Assembly: GCA_023014365.1 (NCBI GenBank)
Contig: JAEBUN010000001.1
Coordinates: forward strand, 2,294,001 to 2,358,000
Origin: Lepiota brunneoincarnata
Taxonomy: Eukaryota; Basidiomycota; Agaricomycetes; Agaricales; Agaricaceae
Direction: 5' to 3'
Length of the DNA stretch: 64,000 nucleotides
The notes under the pieces are model-generated. The model searched no databases. It was given only the letters and a program-made list of their open reading frames with translations, and was not told the origin of the DNA. The translations under genes and the position numbers were made by a program. Shown here piece by piece: positions 13,455 to 25,535 of the stretch (its first letter is position 1; the number at the start of each line of letters is the position of its first letter).

Positions 13455-16204
13455 TGCACCGCCGTTGGTGGGATATGATCAAGTTCCGTGTCGGTACCCA
13501 CCTTGGTCCCACCGCTAGACGATATTGACTAATGCGAACAATATCACTGGACGGGCACAGATTACCTTAGACTTTCGCGTCCAAACCATGTGGTCTTTCT
13601 CTCCCCTATAGTTGCTGCTAAAAACAAGTAATTCCAGCCATATCACACAGACCAGTTCCTTAAACTCATGACTGCTAGCGCTCCGAGTTGGCGCCATACC
13701 AATGTATAGAAAGAGGTGTGGGGCGGGCGATGGTCGAAACATACTGCCCAGATCAATCAAGCTTTCCACATTTTTCACACAGGGGCAGTTTACCCCCTGA
13801 TATTAACAACGATTTAAACATATTAAAAGCATGTGGTCTGTCAAAAACATCAGAGTCTCGGACTTTTTAACCCAGCATAGATGTTGCAAGTAGCACTGCA
13901 CACGCGGGCCATACCGCTCAGGAAATGCTGTAAAGCTCACTCCATCGTCCATTGAGCCCTGCCGCAACCGCAAGTGATATCCGTCAGCCAAAAGGGTTAA
14001 CAGGTTTCCAATCCCTACCGGCGTTTGTGGGATCTTATGGAGGAAGTCGGGCAAAGACTATGAATACAAGGTGAGACTACTACAAGAACTTTGTTCTACA
14101 CGGTTGCCGGCCGTCTTCTGGGCTTCATCTAGGCTCCACGACGCATGGAGCTCCAGCCCAGAATGCATTGGCACCGAGTTTACAGGGTCCTTTGCGCACC
14201 GATATCGGGTCGGCAGCTATTTATCGCCATCGGACTTTGGAAAATCGGTGCCCTGAGGCCATGGACTATCTCAACTCGGGTCGAACGAACTAACATGGAC
14301 AAATGTAATCACCCCCTCCGTCGTACTTGCGGGTGTGGACGGGGGAGGGGTTCGCGAGATGGCTATGGAATGGAAGCAACGGGCAAATCATGGGCCCGAG
14401 ACAGGCATCACTTGACGAGACGATTGAGGTACCAAGGCTAGAGAGGCGTGATCAAGTTCGCGAGAAACTGCGTACCACCTCGCACAAGACCAACACGAAT
14501 GAGTCTCATTCTCGCACAATGCAGCACGAGCACCACCCTGGCAATATAACAAAACAACAGTTACCACAATGTACAGAAATTGAAAGACCACATTTCCCCC
14601 TTGCCGCATCGAGTTTCCGCAGTCGAAGTGTGGTCTGTCATTAATGTCATCTGAGTGATGGCTGCTCAATACTGATTTCGCCCTTCCTCGCGTGGTGCCC
14701 CCGAAAATGCACCGCTCCAAATCTCAGCTTTACTGCCAGACTGCGGGGAACTGTTTGGCCCCAAGAGAATATTCGAGAGTTGTGCGTGGGCCAACGACTC
14801 GGGATTAAGCCAGATCATCACTTGTTTCAGTGGGAACAATTGTCAAGACTCTCGTGAGACCCCACTAAACTTCATCATTCAGAAGATTAAATGGCTCCCT
14901 GAGATAGAAACTTGCCAGCTTCAAGCGACATCATTTCCAGGCAGGCAATTGGTCTCCGAGAGGGGGCGGATCGTCGTGGCGCCCGCGTTCTGTTGTCCCT
15001 CAAAAAGGTAAAATTTGGGGTCTGGGGTAGCAATCACACTGGAGACAAGGGGTAATCAGATCTATTAACTTGCTCGGTTTGGTGAACGTCGGGGCAGGAT
15101 ATGCAGTTTCATAGATCAGATGGGGGGTGAACCGCGCGCGTCAGCCGGCTTCGGGGCTTCGGCATAATTCTGCGTGGTTGGAAGCGCCACGGAATGCATA
15201 CCGAAATACTGGCAACCAGGAACTCATGATTTGTGATTTGGGTAGTATCGACCTTTGTGAGAGATCAAAGTGCGCTTATTTTGTTCTTCCTCCTCGTGTC
15301 CCATTCAACAAGAAACAGAATTGGGGGGCAAGCCGGGTGACATAGGCTCCGCTGACGAATCAGAACAGGTGTTTAGCGACGCATGTTGATTGGGCTCGAT
15401 CAAGGGTAGCCTTGAAAGCGACCTAGATTCACCACTGAGGATGCTGAATGCAGATCGGATCTGGCCTTTTTGCGATGGATTGAGAGTCCACCTTTCTGAA
15501 AAACCTCTCCCATAAGTAGCGAAAACACCCTCATCTCGTTCCGGTCGAGGTAATCTCCGCGATTAAGACCCCATAATCATAGCGGATTATAACCCACACC
15601 GGGAGGCGCGGAGAATTGGATGGTTATTCGATATTGTCCCTTCTCCAAAACCCGTTTGCAGTCGGTTGTTGGAGAAGCTTGGAACAATCATGATATTTCA
15701 GCTGAAAAGATTCTCAGGAATCGTTCCCCATCCTTAAGTAGTCGGCACCGCGAGGTACCGTCTGGTCATCGTGACTAATGCCGTTGTTCAACGTGATTTA
15801 TACGGATCCGTTGGGCGGCGTTGCATCAGCCATAAGTCTATAGTAGACTGGGGAAGGTGATGAGTTCTACTTTTACTCAGTTTTTTTGTTCACATGGGCA
15901 AGCATACCAATGTCATGGCATCCCAATTTATCCAGATAATCACACCATGGTTGTTAGTGGACAGAAAGAAGGTCATCGACTGAGGTCATTACCGCGGGGG
16001 AAAATGATGGAATACTACAAGATCAGAAGGGTCTGACATGACTGTTAGCATTTATGGTGCATGGGCCGTACACCTACGTCAGCTGCGTGGGGGGGAGAAC
16101 AGGTATTTTCTTGATGCGGTTTCTTCCAGAGTTGCACGCAATGTCGGAAGAACCAGAATGCCCAACGACCCAGGCAAAACCAGAGGTCTTTGTTAATCCA
16201 GTGC
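13455..16204. other. 2.75-kb stretch with no recognisable gene
   Basis: I find no conserved protein, tRNA or transposon signature on either strand here. The longest open frames are about 110 codons, have no recognisable motif and lack plausible splice continuations. The right-hand end holds the 3' flank of the Aos1 gene and the left-hand end the promoter of the flavoprotein gene. It is by far the longest such gap in an otherwise compact window. Confidence 0.6.
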
Positions 16205-17590
16205 TCATGACATATTGAGACGACAAACAGTCCCTCCCCCGGTAGTTCCGTCAAAGATAAAAAAGTTAGCAATGGGGGGGTCTCTGCCACCAAGTGCCTT
16301 CAATATATCTTGACCTAACACCCCCCCAATTATGGCACAAACCGGGTTGAATTCGTGTCGAGCACCTTTAGATAAGGTTCTAAAGGGAAAACTCCGGAGT
16401 CAGTGGAGCGATCGTCGAAATTTTGGAAGCATGCATTACTCAATTAGATCCACAGGTACTTCCCGTAAACCCGTTCTGTTGACATCGGCTGTAGAGGCCA
16501 AGGCTTTAGCAATGGATCGGAACTCAGCAGCGGTGTCACTATTTGGCAACTCGTTGTATGAAGCTTGATACTGCCAGAGACCTAGATACGGCAAGATGTT
16601 TAGATACGCAACCTCCAGAGGAGAGGAGAAAAGAATAACCCAGGATACTGAAGAATAAAGCGGGATTAACTTCCTTGGTTTGTCGTTTGGTCAGCCCTGT
16701 CCACTTGTGTTGTAGGGCTACTGTCAGGGGGCAGTAGATTGCTTTGTGTTTGACGTTTCGGGGAAGTTGTTTTGTCATAGTACGGTCCCTGCGCGTATCA
16801 GAAAGGTTACATTGCCACTCCAAGTGGTCGACATCCCAAAATACTCACATTAAGAGGTAGTCGTGCTCCAGCAAGTCGCAAAATATGTAGCCAAAGAACC
16901 CATAAGAACCCCCTCCATAGAAGGGTTTTCCATATTGCCGACAGATTTCGTTAATGTGAACCTGTTGTAGATATATTGAATCGAACCAGAACCAATCAAT
17001 ATGAGAGAACACATACAAGACTATTACGGTCATAGTCGGTAACACATACGAGGTCGACCCTTTGGACTAGATTTTCGAAAGCGACCCCTTCCAGTATGGA
17101 TGAATCGGTCACTGTCTCCACATTCACAAGGGGGTTTAGACTTTCGATTCTTGGTTTGGCAACGTCAAGTCTCTGAAAGGAGCGAAATGCCCCGACAAGT
17201 TACCACTATATTTCCGGGACCGAAGAGAACGCGCGGCAATCTTACTTTTCGCCCAATGTCATCGTCTCGAAAAAAGAAGCCGCAACCGAGATCTTCCTCG
17301 GCGACATCCTCGCCGTCAACAATGATCAACTTTCCGATACCAGCAAGGACCACGTTCTTTATCGCCTCCGTAGCCACACCACGTAATTTTACAACTAGGA
17401 CGACAGCATTTCTCATCCTGAAACCAAGTCAGCTGAAAATCAGGAAATTTCGTGGCTTGCGCAAAGTCTACCGTTGCTGAGCCTCAATGCCCCAGAGCCT
17501 CATCTGGCGGTCGTAACGGGTCGCCTCTTCTTCTGTTAGTTCGTTCGCCGCAAGGGCGGACTGAGGTTCTTGAGTATCCGAAGAGTTCAT
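16205..17590 (-). CDS. AOS1: SUMO-activating enzyme subunit 1 (Aos1/SAE1)
   Basis: Exons 17590-17472, 17417-17246, 17172-17017, 16961-16849, 16788-16640, 16581-16440, 16379-16205; 341 residues, close to the 346 of human SAE1. Aos1 pairs with Uba2 to adenylate and transfer SUMO; Aos1 itself lacks the catalytic cysteine. The N-terminal YDRQMRLWGIEAQQRMRNA is the family signature, followed by a ThiF-type nucleotide-binding fold. Residues about 185-205 (PFYGGGSYGFFGYIFCDLL) and the late HEFNPVCAIIGGVLGQDIL segment are also characteristic. Acts in the nucleus and cytosol. A SUMO protease gene lies 26 kb away on the other strand. Confidence 0.95.
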
Positions 17591-17896
17591 GATGTATGAT
17601 TATTGAGGGGGTCAAAATCTGGTTCGACTTGACCAACGACGGGGGCAGTAAAGTGTAAAAGGGCCATCGCGCCGTAGACGTTACCTACATCACGCGGTTG
17701 ACCGACAATCGGCGTTCCCCGAAGCTTGTATACTTAGAAGTAATTTATTAATGATGGCTACGTAGGCTGATGCTGGGGATACAGATGTAAAAAATACATA
17801 CGGCTCTTTCGCTAAGGGTATATCAGAAAGACATTTGACAGAATTATCATTATCCGGGAAAAGGGGGCCCATTGTCCCAAATCGGCGAACACGAAC
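17591..17896. other. Intergenic, promoter side of Aos1 gene
   Basis: This 306-bp gap separates the start of the Aos1 gene from the stop of the Zn2Cys6 gene, both on the minus strand. I see no open frame or RNA gene of note; it should hold the Aos1 promoter and the regulator's 3' end. Confidence 0.5.
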
Positions 17897-20771
17897 TCAT
17901 CCTACCAGTGTCATCCCGTCACCGCTAGATGTTCCGTCTCGGTCATCATCGAGCCTGAGGTTATAAATCAGCCTCAACAAATAGGTCATGATATTTTCCG
18001 CGTACAAATAATTTCGTTCGATTTCTGAGAGGATGCTGAGGAAGTCCCCTGTGAACGATTGTCAGAAATTGGGGCGGACCATGAAAGGGGAACAGCTAAC
18101 AGAGGTAAGCATGTGCCCGTGCAGCTGAGGCCGGCGCAGTCTCTGCCTTCCGTACGGCGTCAAGAAGGGTCGAAGCAACGAATCGAACCTTGTGGACCTA
18201 GAAGACGATGTGTCAGCGGTCGGCCAATTGAGAATGTTCATGTGCCTACCAAGCTTGGTCCGTTCGTCGCAATGGACTGGATCGGGATGCTGATGAGGTA
18301 GGTGAGGATGCTGATGATGCGAGCTGCGAGAAAGCGTAGCACGTACCTATGTAGGATATTCAGCAGGTCGCTAGCCACGACCTCACGATCTTCAGCGACC
18401 TGTTGTTCATCAAGGTTGCCCTGTAGTGACATGACAAGCTCATCCCGATACTGCTCAATGACAAACCGGACAAGTTGCTATGCAAACCTTTGAATTTACA
18501 TATTTGTTATATGAGATGAAATGCATCCCTACCTGAGTAACATACAGATTTGCTTGCATGACAAGGAACGGGTTTAACGCGTTGGCGCGGGAAGCATTGG
18601 GATTATCAAAGAAATCCTTGACTTCGGCGAAGGTTGCCTGCCGGAAACCAGCACCTCCGTATTCCGGTGGTATGTGGGCCTGGGTGTGGGCCTGTTTCAG
18701 CCGAAGGGGCTCCGGGGCGTGGCTGAGAGCAGAAAGGATTCTTGAATGAAGAGATTGTACCTCCTCCAGCCTGGCGGTAGCGAATTGGCCTTGGGGAGGG
18801 GAGCGCTTGTCTACCCGAATGCGCACCAGGATTTCACCGAGTAGCGCGAATATTCTGGAGATATAATTAAGACCTGAGACGATCGCAGTTTTCCCGTGCG
18901 GCTGAGGAAGGTAAGCGCTAGGCGTAATACTAGGAGGAATATGTAAAGCTAAAGAATTGACTGGGAATGGAACGAAACACACTATTCATCATCAAGTTCT
19001 TTAGGGAAATGGACAGTGCAGTCCTCGTCTCTCAGGCATATTGGACGGCCCAAAAGAATCGACATAGATTTGTCGGCTGTAAAAGCAGTCAAAAGGAGGA
19101 AGATGAACATGACAGCAGGTGCTTGCCTCCGAACAGCAGCCAGAATGTTCGCCGTCGGACTTCGCATTCAATGGGGTCTAACCCCTCATAAGAAGCTTCT
19201 TCGTGCATCCGTAGCGTGACGGCAATGTGTGCCGCTTCACCAAAAGCGGCATGCTGAGTTGCGTCGTGTCCTTCACAGAAATGGTAGATACAGTCACTAT
19301 TCACCAGACGATCAGGATCAAATGCACCCAGTGGCGGTAAATTGCACCCACAAATAACGTATAACTACATGCATAGAAGTCGGAGGATCATAAGAAGCCA
19401 CCGAGATATGCCGGCTGGCTTCGTAACAGGTCTGATTTGCAGTTCATGAGTTGGCACCCAAAATGGAGAGCGAGAAAGTACCTGAGCCAACTTTCGTACG
19501 ACTGGCCTTTCCATTGGCAAATATGACCTAGGAACTTGGACCAGTGTTGATGCCACTGTAGACATGACCAAAGCAAAAAACAGCGGATCGCGCTCTTCAC
19601 GCCGTGCGTGGAGATCGGCCATAAAAGAGGGTTTGTGAATGCAAGGGGTCAGGGGGTATACGAAATCGAAAAATAAGGCAATAATGAGGGAAATTGTATC
19701 TCTTGGTGCAATCTCTTCCAGTCGCCGGGGTCTGTAATAATAAGATAACGAAGGGACAGTATTCGGCGGTGGGATGGGTGGTGCCGGATGTTGTTTATAG
19801 GGCCAGTTGTACAGAGGATAGGGGCCGTACTGGTCCGATTGGGAGTTGTATGAATGGGATTCTTCCGCCTTGGAGGTTGTATGGGAGCTCAACATTAAAG
19901 TACCGTTGGTCGTCGGTTCGTTTGGGCGAATGCTGGGATATGAAGGAGAACCCTGATTCTGGGGATAATGAGGATGGTAGGAGTCCGCAGCGATTGTATA
20001 GCGCGAGGGGGGCAAAGGTAGCGATGCAGGAGGAAGTGGGTTCAATGACGACTCCAGATACCCCGGAGGACTCTTAGAACCCAAAGATGGGGAAACAGTA
20101 CTTTTCGGAGGGCTTGCTGCGCTCGATACGGGAGAAGTGGCACTATCAGGCTCATTCTGATTCTCTGGTTGGTTCGCAGCAGCAGCGGCAGCAGCCTCTT
20201 GTAGACGCCGAAGATAACTTGTCGAGCGGTTACTCGAGGACATGTTCCATATAAAATATCGACTTACAGATTAGGAGGGCCTCGCTTTTTGGGCTGATAG
20301 TCATACGTGCATGGAATACCTAGTGTTATACAGTGCTTGCAAGGCTGCTTGGGATCGTCGGGATTTTCTCTCGCACATCGAACTTTGCGTGCTCTGCAGG
20401 CATCACAGCCTGTACGAAGAAAGAATTAGGGGTGTGGGGGGGATGTGCGGCAGAGCAACAGTGAGACGAACTCTGAGATTGTCGCCTGATAGAAAGCATG
20501 ACAGATGATCAGTTCCAGTTGATTGAAGGGGAAGTAGACATAAGGTATTGGCAACAATGTCAGAAGGCGACGAAGTGCGGGGAGATGGAAGGGTGGGGAA
20601 TGCGGGGGTGAAGAGGACCAATGTGTAGAAAGAGACCACGGAAAAAGATCGGGCAATTGGGACATACTTTCTCTTGCTCTTGCTGTTTTCGGGTTGTGGT
20701 TCCTTCAGATACCCATCGTCGGAAGGAGGCGTGGCTGAGCTACTCTCTTTCTTTGGTCGAGCTGCAGGCAT
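17897..20771 (-). CDS. Zn2Cys6 (zinc-cluster) fungal transcription factor
   Basis: Exons 20771-20668, 20485-20472, 20409-20268, 20217-19482, 19431-19352, 19296-19127, 19076-18983, 18929-18533, 18477-18347, 18289-18250, 18197-18101, 18048-17897; 718 residues. The binuclear zinc cluster starts near residue 41 with CDACRARKVRC and has spacing CX2CX6CX11CX2CX6C, then a basic PKKRGPPNLYLRRLQ linker. A Pro/Ser/Tyr-rich region follows, then a Fungal_trans middle homology region (about 200-450) with RRTFWLLFGADKSMSILLGR. DNA-binding nuclear regulator; target genes unknown. Exon 2 is only 14 nt and directly precedes the zinc cluster. The intron after 19127 starts with GC (GCAAGC), the only donor that keeps the frame. 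Confidence 0.9.
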
Positions 20772-21300
20772 GATCGTGTGGGAGAGGGACGAGTATAGGA
20801 TGCAGCGGGGGTGTGGGGTAGGCAAGACTCGCGAAGAGTTGCGTCTGGAGTTTTTGAAGCGATGGGGTGTTTGTTGTCCCCGTGGCACTCTTGTTTACAG
20901 CTCGGGCGCTGTCCAAACTCAAAACACTTCTTCCAATGATTTATATCGAATAGATCAAAGACGGCCATACACTTAAGAGTGCGCGACAGTCGAATCTTTG
21001 ACGCGTGGATCCCAACATGGATCAATATCACGAGAACAGGCCCATTCACACTGCGACCAGGGTTCGGCCAATCTCCGGATCCAGGAACCTGGCGCCCTGG
21101 CCTCTTTCGATCTCATCAATCGGTACTTTGAATACTACCGTATGCGACTCAAACTTTCAGTTTACCTTTTCGGCACTCGTCGTTAAACTGCCCGACTATC
21201 CAAGGGGGTTTTCCGCGGGTCCTTTCGCCCCGTTGCGAACTTTGGGCCACGTGAAAGAGGGTTCCAACCTTCCTAATTATAGGTGGGGCACCACATATCC
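20772..21300. other. Intergenic, 529 bp
   Basis: Lies between two minus-strand genes and should contain the promoter of the zinc-cluster regulator and the 3' flank of the PPR-like gene. Overlapping open frames here show no recognisable motif. Confidence 0.5.
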
Positions 21301-23565
21301 TCAAACATCTCGCTTCTGTAACTCTGAGATAATCATACGACTATGTCCACCTCCAATTTCCCCTCGCCTATTCTGTGCTTGGGTAAGCTGAGCGATAGCC
21401 CGCCGCTGCCGATGCTGTTGGCCATCATCCCACCTCCCGCTTTCCTTCAGCAGCGCATCCCAAAACTTGAACGCCAAACGAGCATCCTGCGCTTCAATGG
21501 CCAGTGTAACAAGGTAATTACCGAGCTGCAAAGAAGGTGGCATTCCCCTTTGTGTAAATCGGCGAACGAGCTTCCAAGCATCCTGCAACTTGCGAATACG
21601 AATTTCCCTCGACTCGTCGCCCTGAGGTTCCACCATTACTCTGATGACAGTCCAAAATGCTTTCATGTCGGAATATATATCATAAGAAGCAAAGGCTCGT
21701 TTCATCATATGCTCCATAATGGCTGTCGACTTCTGTGCCGACGCATGATGCAGCACTGTTCCAATGCTCACAGCGTCAGGCCCCATGTCGTGCTCCGCCA
21801 TGCTTTCAATCATCTTGGCGGCAGCCTTTAGGTCTTGTTTGGCTATCGCAGTCAGCGCAACGTTGACGTCATAAAGATCGGGCAGTTCCCTCCGATTTAG
21901 AAGGATTTTAAATGTGTCAAATCCCTCCGTGTTTTTCCCGACGATGAAGCAGGCTCTGGCATACGATGTCAAAACCCGGTGGTCCGCACTCTCCCATGGT
22001 TCGTGATGTTGGTGGTACATCGTGATGATGTGGTCGACGAATGAGCGCAAGTCCGATAATTTCGTTTCCAAATCCACTACTTCCATAGCGTCTTCCTCCA
22101 GATCCTCAAGCTTGGACTCTATCATACGAGCCAAATTAGTGAAGAGGTTTGCCATGCGCAACATCAGTAAAGAGCTTCCATGGATGATGTGGTTGTCCTT
22201 CCCAGTCGCATATCGCTCCCAGAGTGTTCGTGCTGAGACCGCAAAACCACCTTCGGCGGTGGCGGCTATGAATTGTGCGCGAGTATTAACGGGAATGGGT
22301 ATATGTCCTTGAGCTACATCCGACGCCAATGTCCGGGCTAAATGAAGCCTTTTGCTCTTGGACGAAAGATATAGCATGAGCCAAGATAAAGCTCTCCCCT
22401 GAGGTGGAGGGTAAGTGTGGTCATCAAGGACCGTAGGCTCCCTAGAGAAGTTGTACATTTCTTCAGCCAGTGAAGTGGCGTTCAGGTCAGCTGCGCAATC
22501 GTAGAATTGGCGCACCAGGGCGTCAAGAACAGGTGAAATGGGGTGTAGGATACGGATGATGTTGAGACAACGACGAAGATCGCTGGTAGACGGGGAAGTT
22601 AAGAGATCATATATAAAATCGGTAGCATGCTTGAGGGTGAAGGAATCAGGCGGAGAATTTGACCGGAGTAACCGGGAGAGGATGTTCTCCGCAAGTAGGG
22701 TCCAATCCCAGTATAAACTCGCTTTGACCAGGGAAATGGCCACAATTTGGTCGAAGGATTGCGACGAGGAAGACTCAACCAGTGCATGTGGCGGGATATG
22801 GCCCAAGTCGACTAGGACATGGAAAATGTCAACAACTTCCTCCTGTCGATCAGGGAGAAGGGCATTAATAAGTTTAAAGGCAGATTGTACTACGTTGGGA
22901 GGGGTGTATGAAACAGAGCGGGGGCTAGCATGTTTAGAGTGTCGAAGGTGGTAAAGAAGATGTTGGTGCAGGTGACGAGGTAGCAGGTCCGCAACCTCTG
23001 TCTTGTCGTGAGGCAACCGCGATAGAAGACGCCATATAGCATTTTCGGAAAGGTAAACGGAACAAGCCGCCGCCCTTGGTAGAAGTGCTGTAACAATGGA
23101 GAGTGACAGGACGCGAACGACGTCATCTTGAAGGAGGAGCTGCAAAGCTTGGATTTGCGGGCTCTCAGTCCCAGGGAGTCCCAAAACGTCCCTCGCCACA
23201 TCTTCAGTGAGACCAAGGTTACCAGAGCCAATGGCCTGCTCGAGGCGAGCAGCAGTTGACTGGGTAGGTAACCGCTCACACAGGGAATGACCTCCTGCTA
23301 GTGTCCCAGACATAAGCCCTGTCTTGAGCGGTTCACCCTCCATCTGGCCTTCGTCGACATTTGCGCGAACTTCATGTACACAGCCAGAGAGACTACCTCT
23401 TTTTGAGAGTGCGTTGAGCTGGGGTGACAGATCGGGATGGTTGGGTTGATCGTGGGTACCTGGTGCTCGGGCAACACCTGGGTATCTGTTCCTTGAGGCT
23501 AACGCAAAACGGTTGGTTTTCAGTAGGTAGACGTTGGGGGAGTGGAAACGGCGGCAAAGTAACAT
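21301..23565 (-). CDS. PPR-like helical-repeat protein, probably mitochondrial
   Basis: A single uninterrupted frame of 754 codons, the longest intron-free gene here. The N-terminus MLLCRRFHSPNVYLLKTNRF is rich in Arg/Lys and hydroxylated residues with no acid, as in mitochondrial presequences. The body is helical; the second half has about 35-residue units such as PDLYDVNVALTAIAKQDLKA and GPDAVSIGTVLHHASAQKST that resemble pentatricopeptide repeats, which bind organellar RNA. I cannot assign it to a named mitochondrial RNA factor. The unusual lack of introns compared with every neighbour is real in the sequence: no frame break occurs across 2.2 kb. Confidence 0.8.
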   Translation of the reverse strand: MLLCRRFHSPNVYLLKTNRFALASRNRYPGVARAPGTHDQPNHPDLSPQLNALSKRGSLSGCVHEVRANVDEGQMEGEPLKTGLMSGTLAGGHSLCERLPTQSTAARLEQAIGSGNLGLTEDVARDVLGLPGTESPQIQALQLLLQDDVVRVLSLSIVTALLPRAAACSVYLSENAIWRLLSRLPHDKTEVADLLPRHLHQHLLYHLRHSKHASPRSVSYTPPNVVQSAFKLINALLPDRQEEVVDIFHVLVDLGHIPPHALVESSSSQSFDQIVAISLVKASLYWDWTLLAENILSRLLRSNSPPDSFTLKHATDFIYDLLTSPSTSDLRRCLNIIRILHPISPVLDALVRQFYDCAADLNATSLAEEMYNFSREPTVLDDHTYPPPQGRALSWLMLYLSSKSKRLHLARTLASDVAQGHIPIPVNTRAQFIAATAEGGFAVSARTLWERYATGKDNHIIHGSSLLMLRMANLFTNLARMIESKLEDLEEDAMEVVDLETKLSDLRSFVDHIITMYHQHHEPWESADHRVLTSYARACFIVGKNTEGFDTFKILLNRRELPDLYDVNVALTAIAKQDLKAAAKMIESMAEHDMGPDAVSIGTVLHHASAQKSTAIMEHMMKRAFASYDIYSDMKAFWTVIRVMVEPQGDESREIRIRKLQDAWKLVRRFTQRGMPPSLQLGNYLVTLAIEAQDARLAFKFWDALLKESGRWDDGQQHRQRRAIAQLTQAQNRRGEIGGGHSRMIISELQKRDV

Positions 23566-24385
23566 AAGTCAGCTGCCGGAAGGCTACATGTGAGCGTGCT
23601 CGATGAATCTCCTATTTAAACCGCGCACGTACCGCATTCCGCAGGACTCAATACACCTCTGGGAGTTAGAACCCTGGTTTCACGTCTGGACTGACTGAGT
23701 GTTGCTTCAACAATATCCAAATGGTCCACAGTCAGCGTCATGAACAACTGAAAAAAATCGGAACATCACGTGGATGTGTGTCACCCGTCACAACTCCGGA
23801 ACATCTGTACGCTGAGGGTCGAGCGCTGAACGCCGAACGCTCGAGGGATTAATTCTGTCCTCTTATTGTTATGTTTCTTTGCAAAGTTCTGCCAGGCGGC
23901 AGACCTGAAGACGCCCAGTGGGCGTAAAATGTGCCTAACTTTCCATCTCATACACCCTTCCGGTGCCTTAGGCTTCAGTCTCGGCAAGGCCTGCTGCACC
24001 TCGGCCTTGGGTAATTAACATTTCAAATTAGAGCTAGCAATATGTCAGTGGTGGATTTACGAACGAATAGCTGTTTCATCGTCTGCCAAATGCTTAGCAC
24101 TTGAGGCACCTACCAGACCCAAGCCCAAGCTGTAGTACTAGGGACAAAAATGTGGAGAACTGGGCCTCACCAAATTCAAACCCCTGTCTCAAGTCCCATC
24201 TTTTCGAGTCTGTGTATTCCGTGCATATTTTACTGAGGGTCGCGACTCTCATTAATAAACCCAAGCACAATGCTCGCTTCCCGGCTCAGAGGCCCACGGT
24301 GACCCCGGCCCTGGGGCTTTTGGCAAACGATGACAAACCCACACGACGCGCTCAGTGTTACAGCCCTTAGATCTTCCTCGATCTC
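23566..24385. promoter_or_regulatory. Divergent intergenic region between PPR-like and GRASP genes
   Basis: This 820-bp gap lies between two genes transcribed away from each other, so it should contain both promoters. A small perfect inverted repeat (CGAGCG...CGCTCG, 12-base loop) sits at 23820-23843. I see no coding sequence with recognisable features. Confidence 0.45.
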
Positions 24386-25535
24386 ATGGGTGCAGGACAA
24401 TCGGCTTCTCAGGCGCATCTGCCTCCGCGTGGTCTCCATGTTCTCAGAGTTACGCCGCAGTCTCCAGCCGCCCAGACTAATATTGAGCCCTTCTTTGATT
24501 TCGTCATTGGCTTTGAAGGGGATTCCTTCTCTTCGGACAACAACATCAATGCATCTGAGCTGGAGAAAATAGTTGAGAGTCACGAAGGCCGGATGCTCAA
24601 TCTCCTCGTATGGAGCAGCAAAAGTCAGCAAACACGAGGTAAATTCGCCTTGTTATCCTGTCGAGCCTGTATTGACTGTGGCACAAGTCGTACCCATTGT
24701 TCCTTCTCGGGCCTGGTCATCGTCGCAGAACGACCCTTCTGCCGGTGGGAGCGATGCCCAGCCTTCTTTGCTGGGTCTCAGCATGAGAATCTGCGAACCA
24801 GAATCGGCCAGTGAAAACGTCTGGCATGTCCTCGATGTCATTGAGGGAAGCCCGGCAGAAAGCGCCGGCCTTGTACCCATGGGGGACTGGATTTTGGGTC
24901 AGCGGTCCACTGCCCGCAATTTCGTATCGCTGACGGAATAAATAGGTTGGTCTGGAGGTGTCCTGAGTGCCGAAAACGATTTTTATGACCTTGTCGAAGC
25001 GGTGAGCCATACATAGTAACCCAGCAGAAACAAGTTTTAATATAATGCAGCACGTGGACAAGCCTTTGCGAGTTTATGTGTATTCATACGATTTTGAGTG
25101 GGTTTTTTTCTCTCACCTCTCGCAAATGTAGGCTCATGGTGAGAAAGCACTCTGCGGGAGGTTGTTTTGATCCCCAACCGTCACTGGGGTGGTGAGGGCC
25201 TTTTGGGATGTGTCTTCGGGTGTGTACTCCGTGGCCTTGTTAATAAGCTCTTGACAACCTTATTCTTTTCTGTCAGGTTTGGCCTGCTGCACAGAATACC
25301 TCCCCAACCTGCGGATAGGATACCGGGTTCAGTGCCTCTTGAACTTCAGGAGGAAGATTACGAGGAACAAGAACTTTTTGTTCCTGCGGATGCCCAACCT
25401 CACGCGCCACAACCACAGGACTGGCAAAGCGCCCGAAGTGCTATGAATGGTATCCACGCCAGCTCCACAGGACACGGCTTCGCTCATTCGACATTCCCTC
25501 ATGCCATCGTACCTCAGGAACCTGGCCTCATGTAA
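24386..25535 (+). CDS. Golgi reassembly-stacking protein homologue (GRASP/Grh1)
   Basis: Exons 24386-24638, 24688-24897, 24946-25001, 25051-25097, 25148-25219, 25277-25535; 298 residues. GRASPs tether Golgi membranes and support unconventional secretion. The N-terminus MGAGQSASQ has Gly2 and Ser6, fitting an N-myristoylation site. Two PDZ-like GRASP domains follow: LHVLRVTPQSPAAQT and IEPFFDFVIGFEGD in the first; WHVLDVIEGSPAESAGLVP, then VVLIPNRHWGGEGLLGCVFG, in the second. The short tail is acidic and Pro/Gln-rich. All junctions are GT-AG with consistent phase. Confidence in family is high; whether it acts in stacking or in secretion in this fungus is not shown. Confidence 0.93.
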
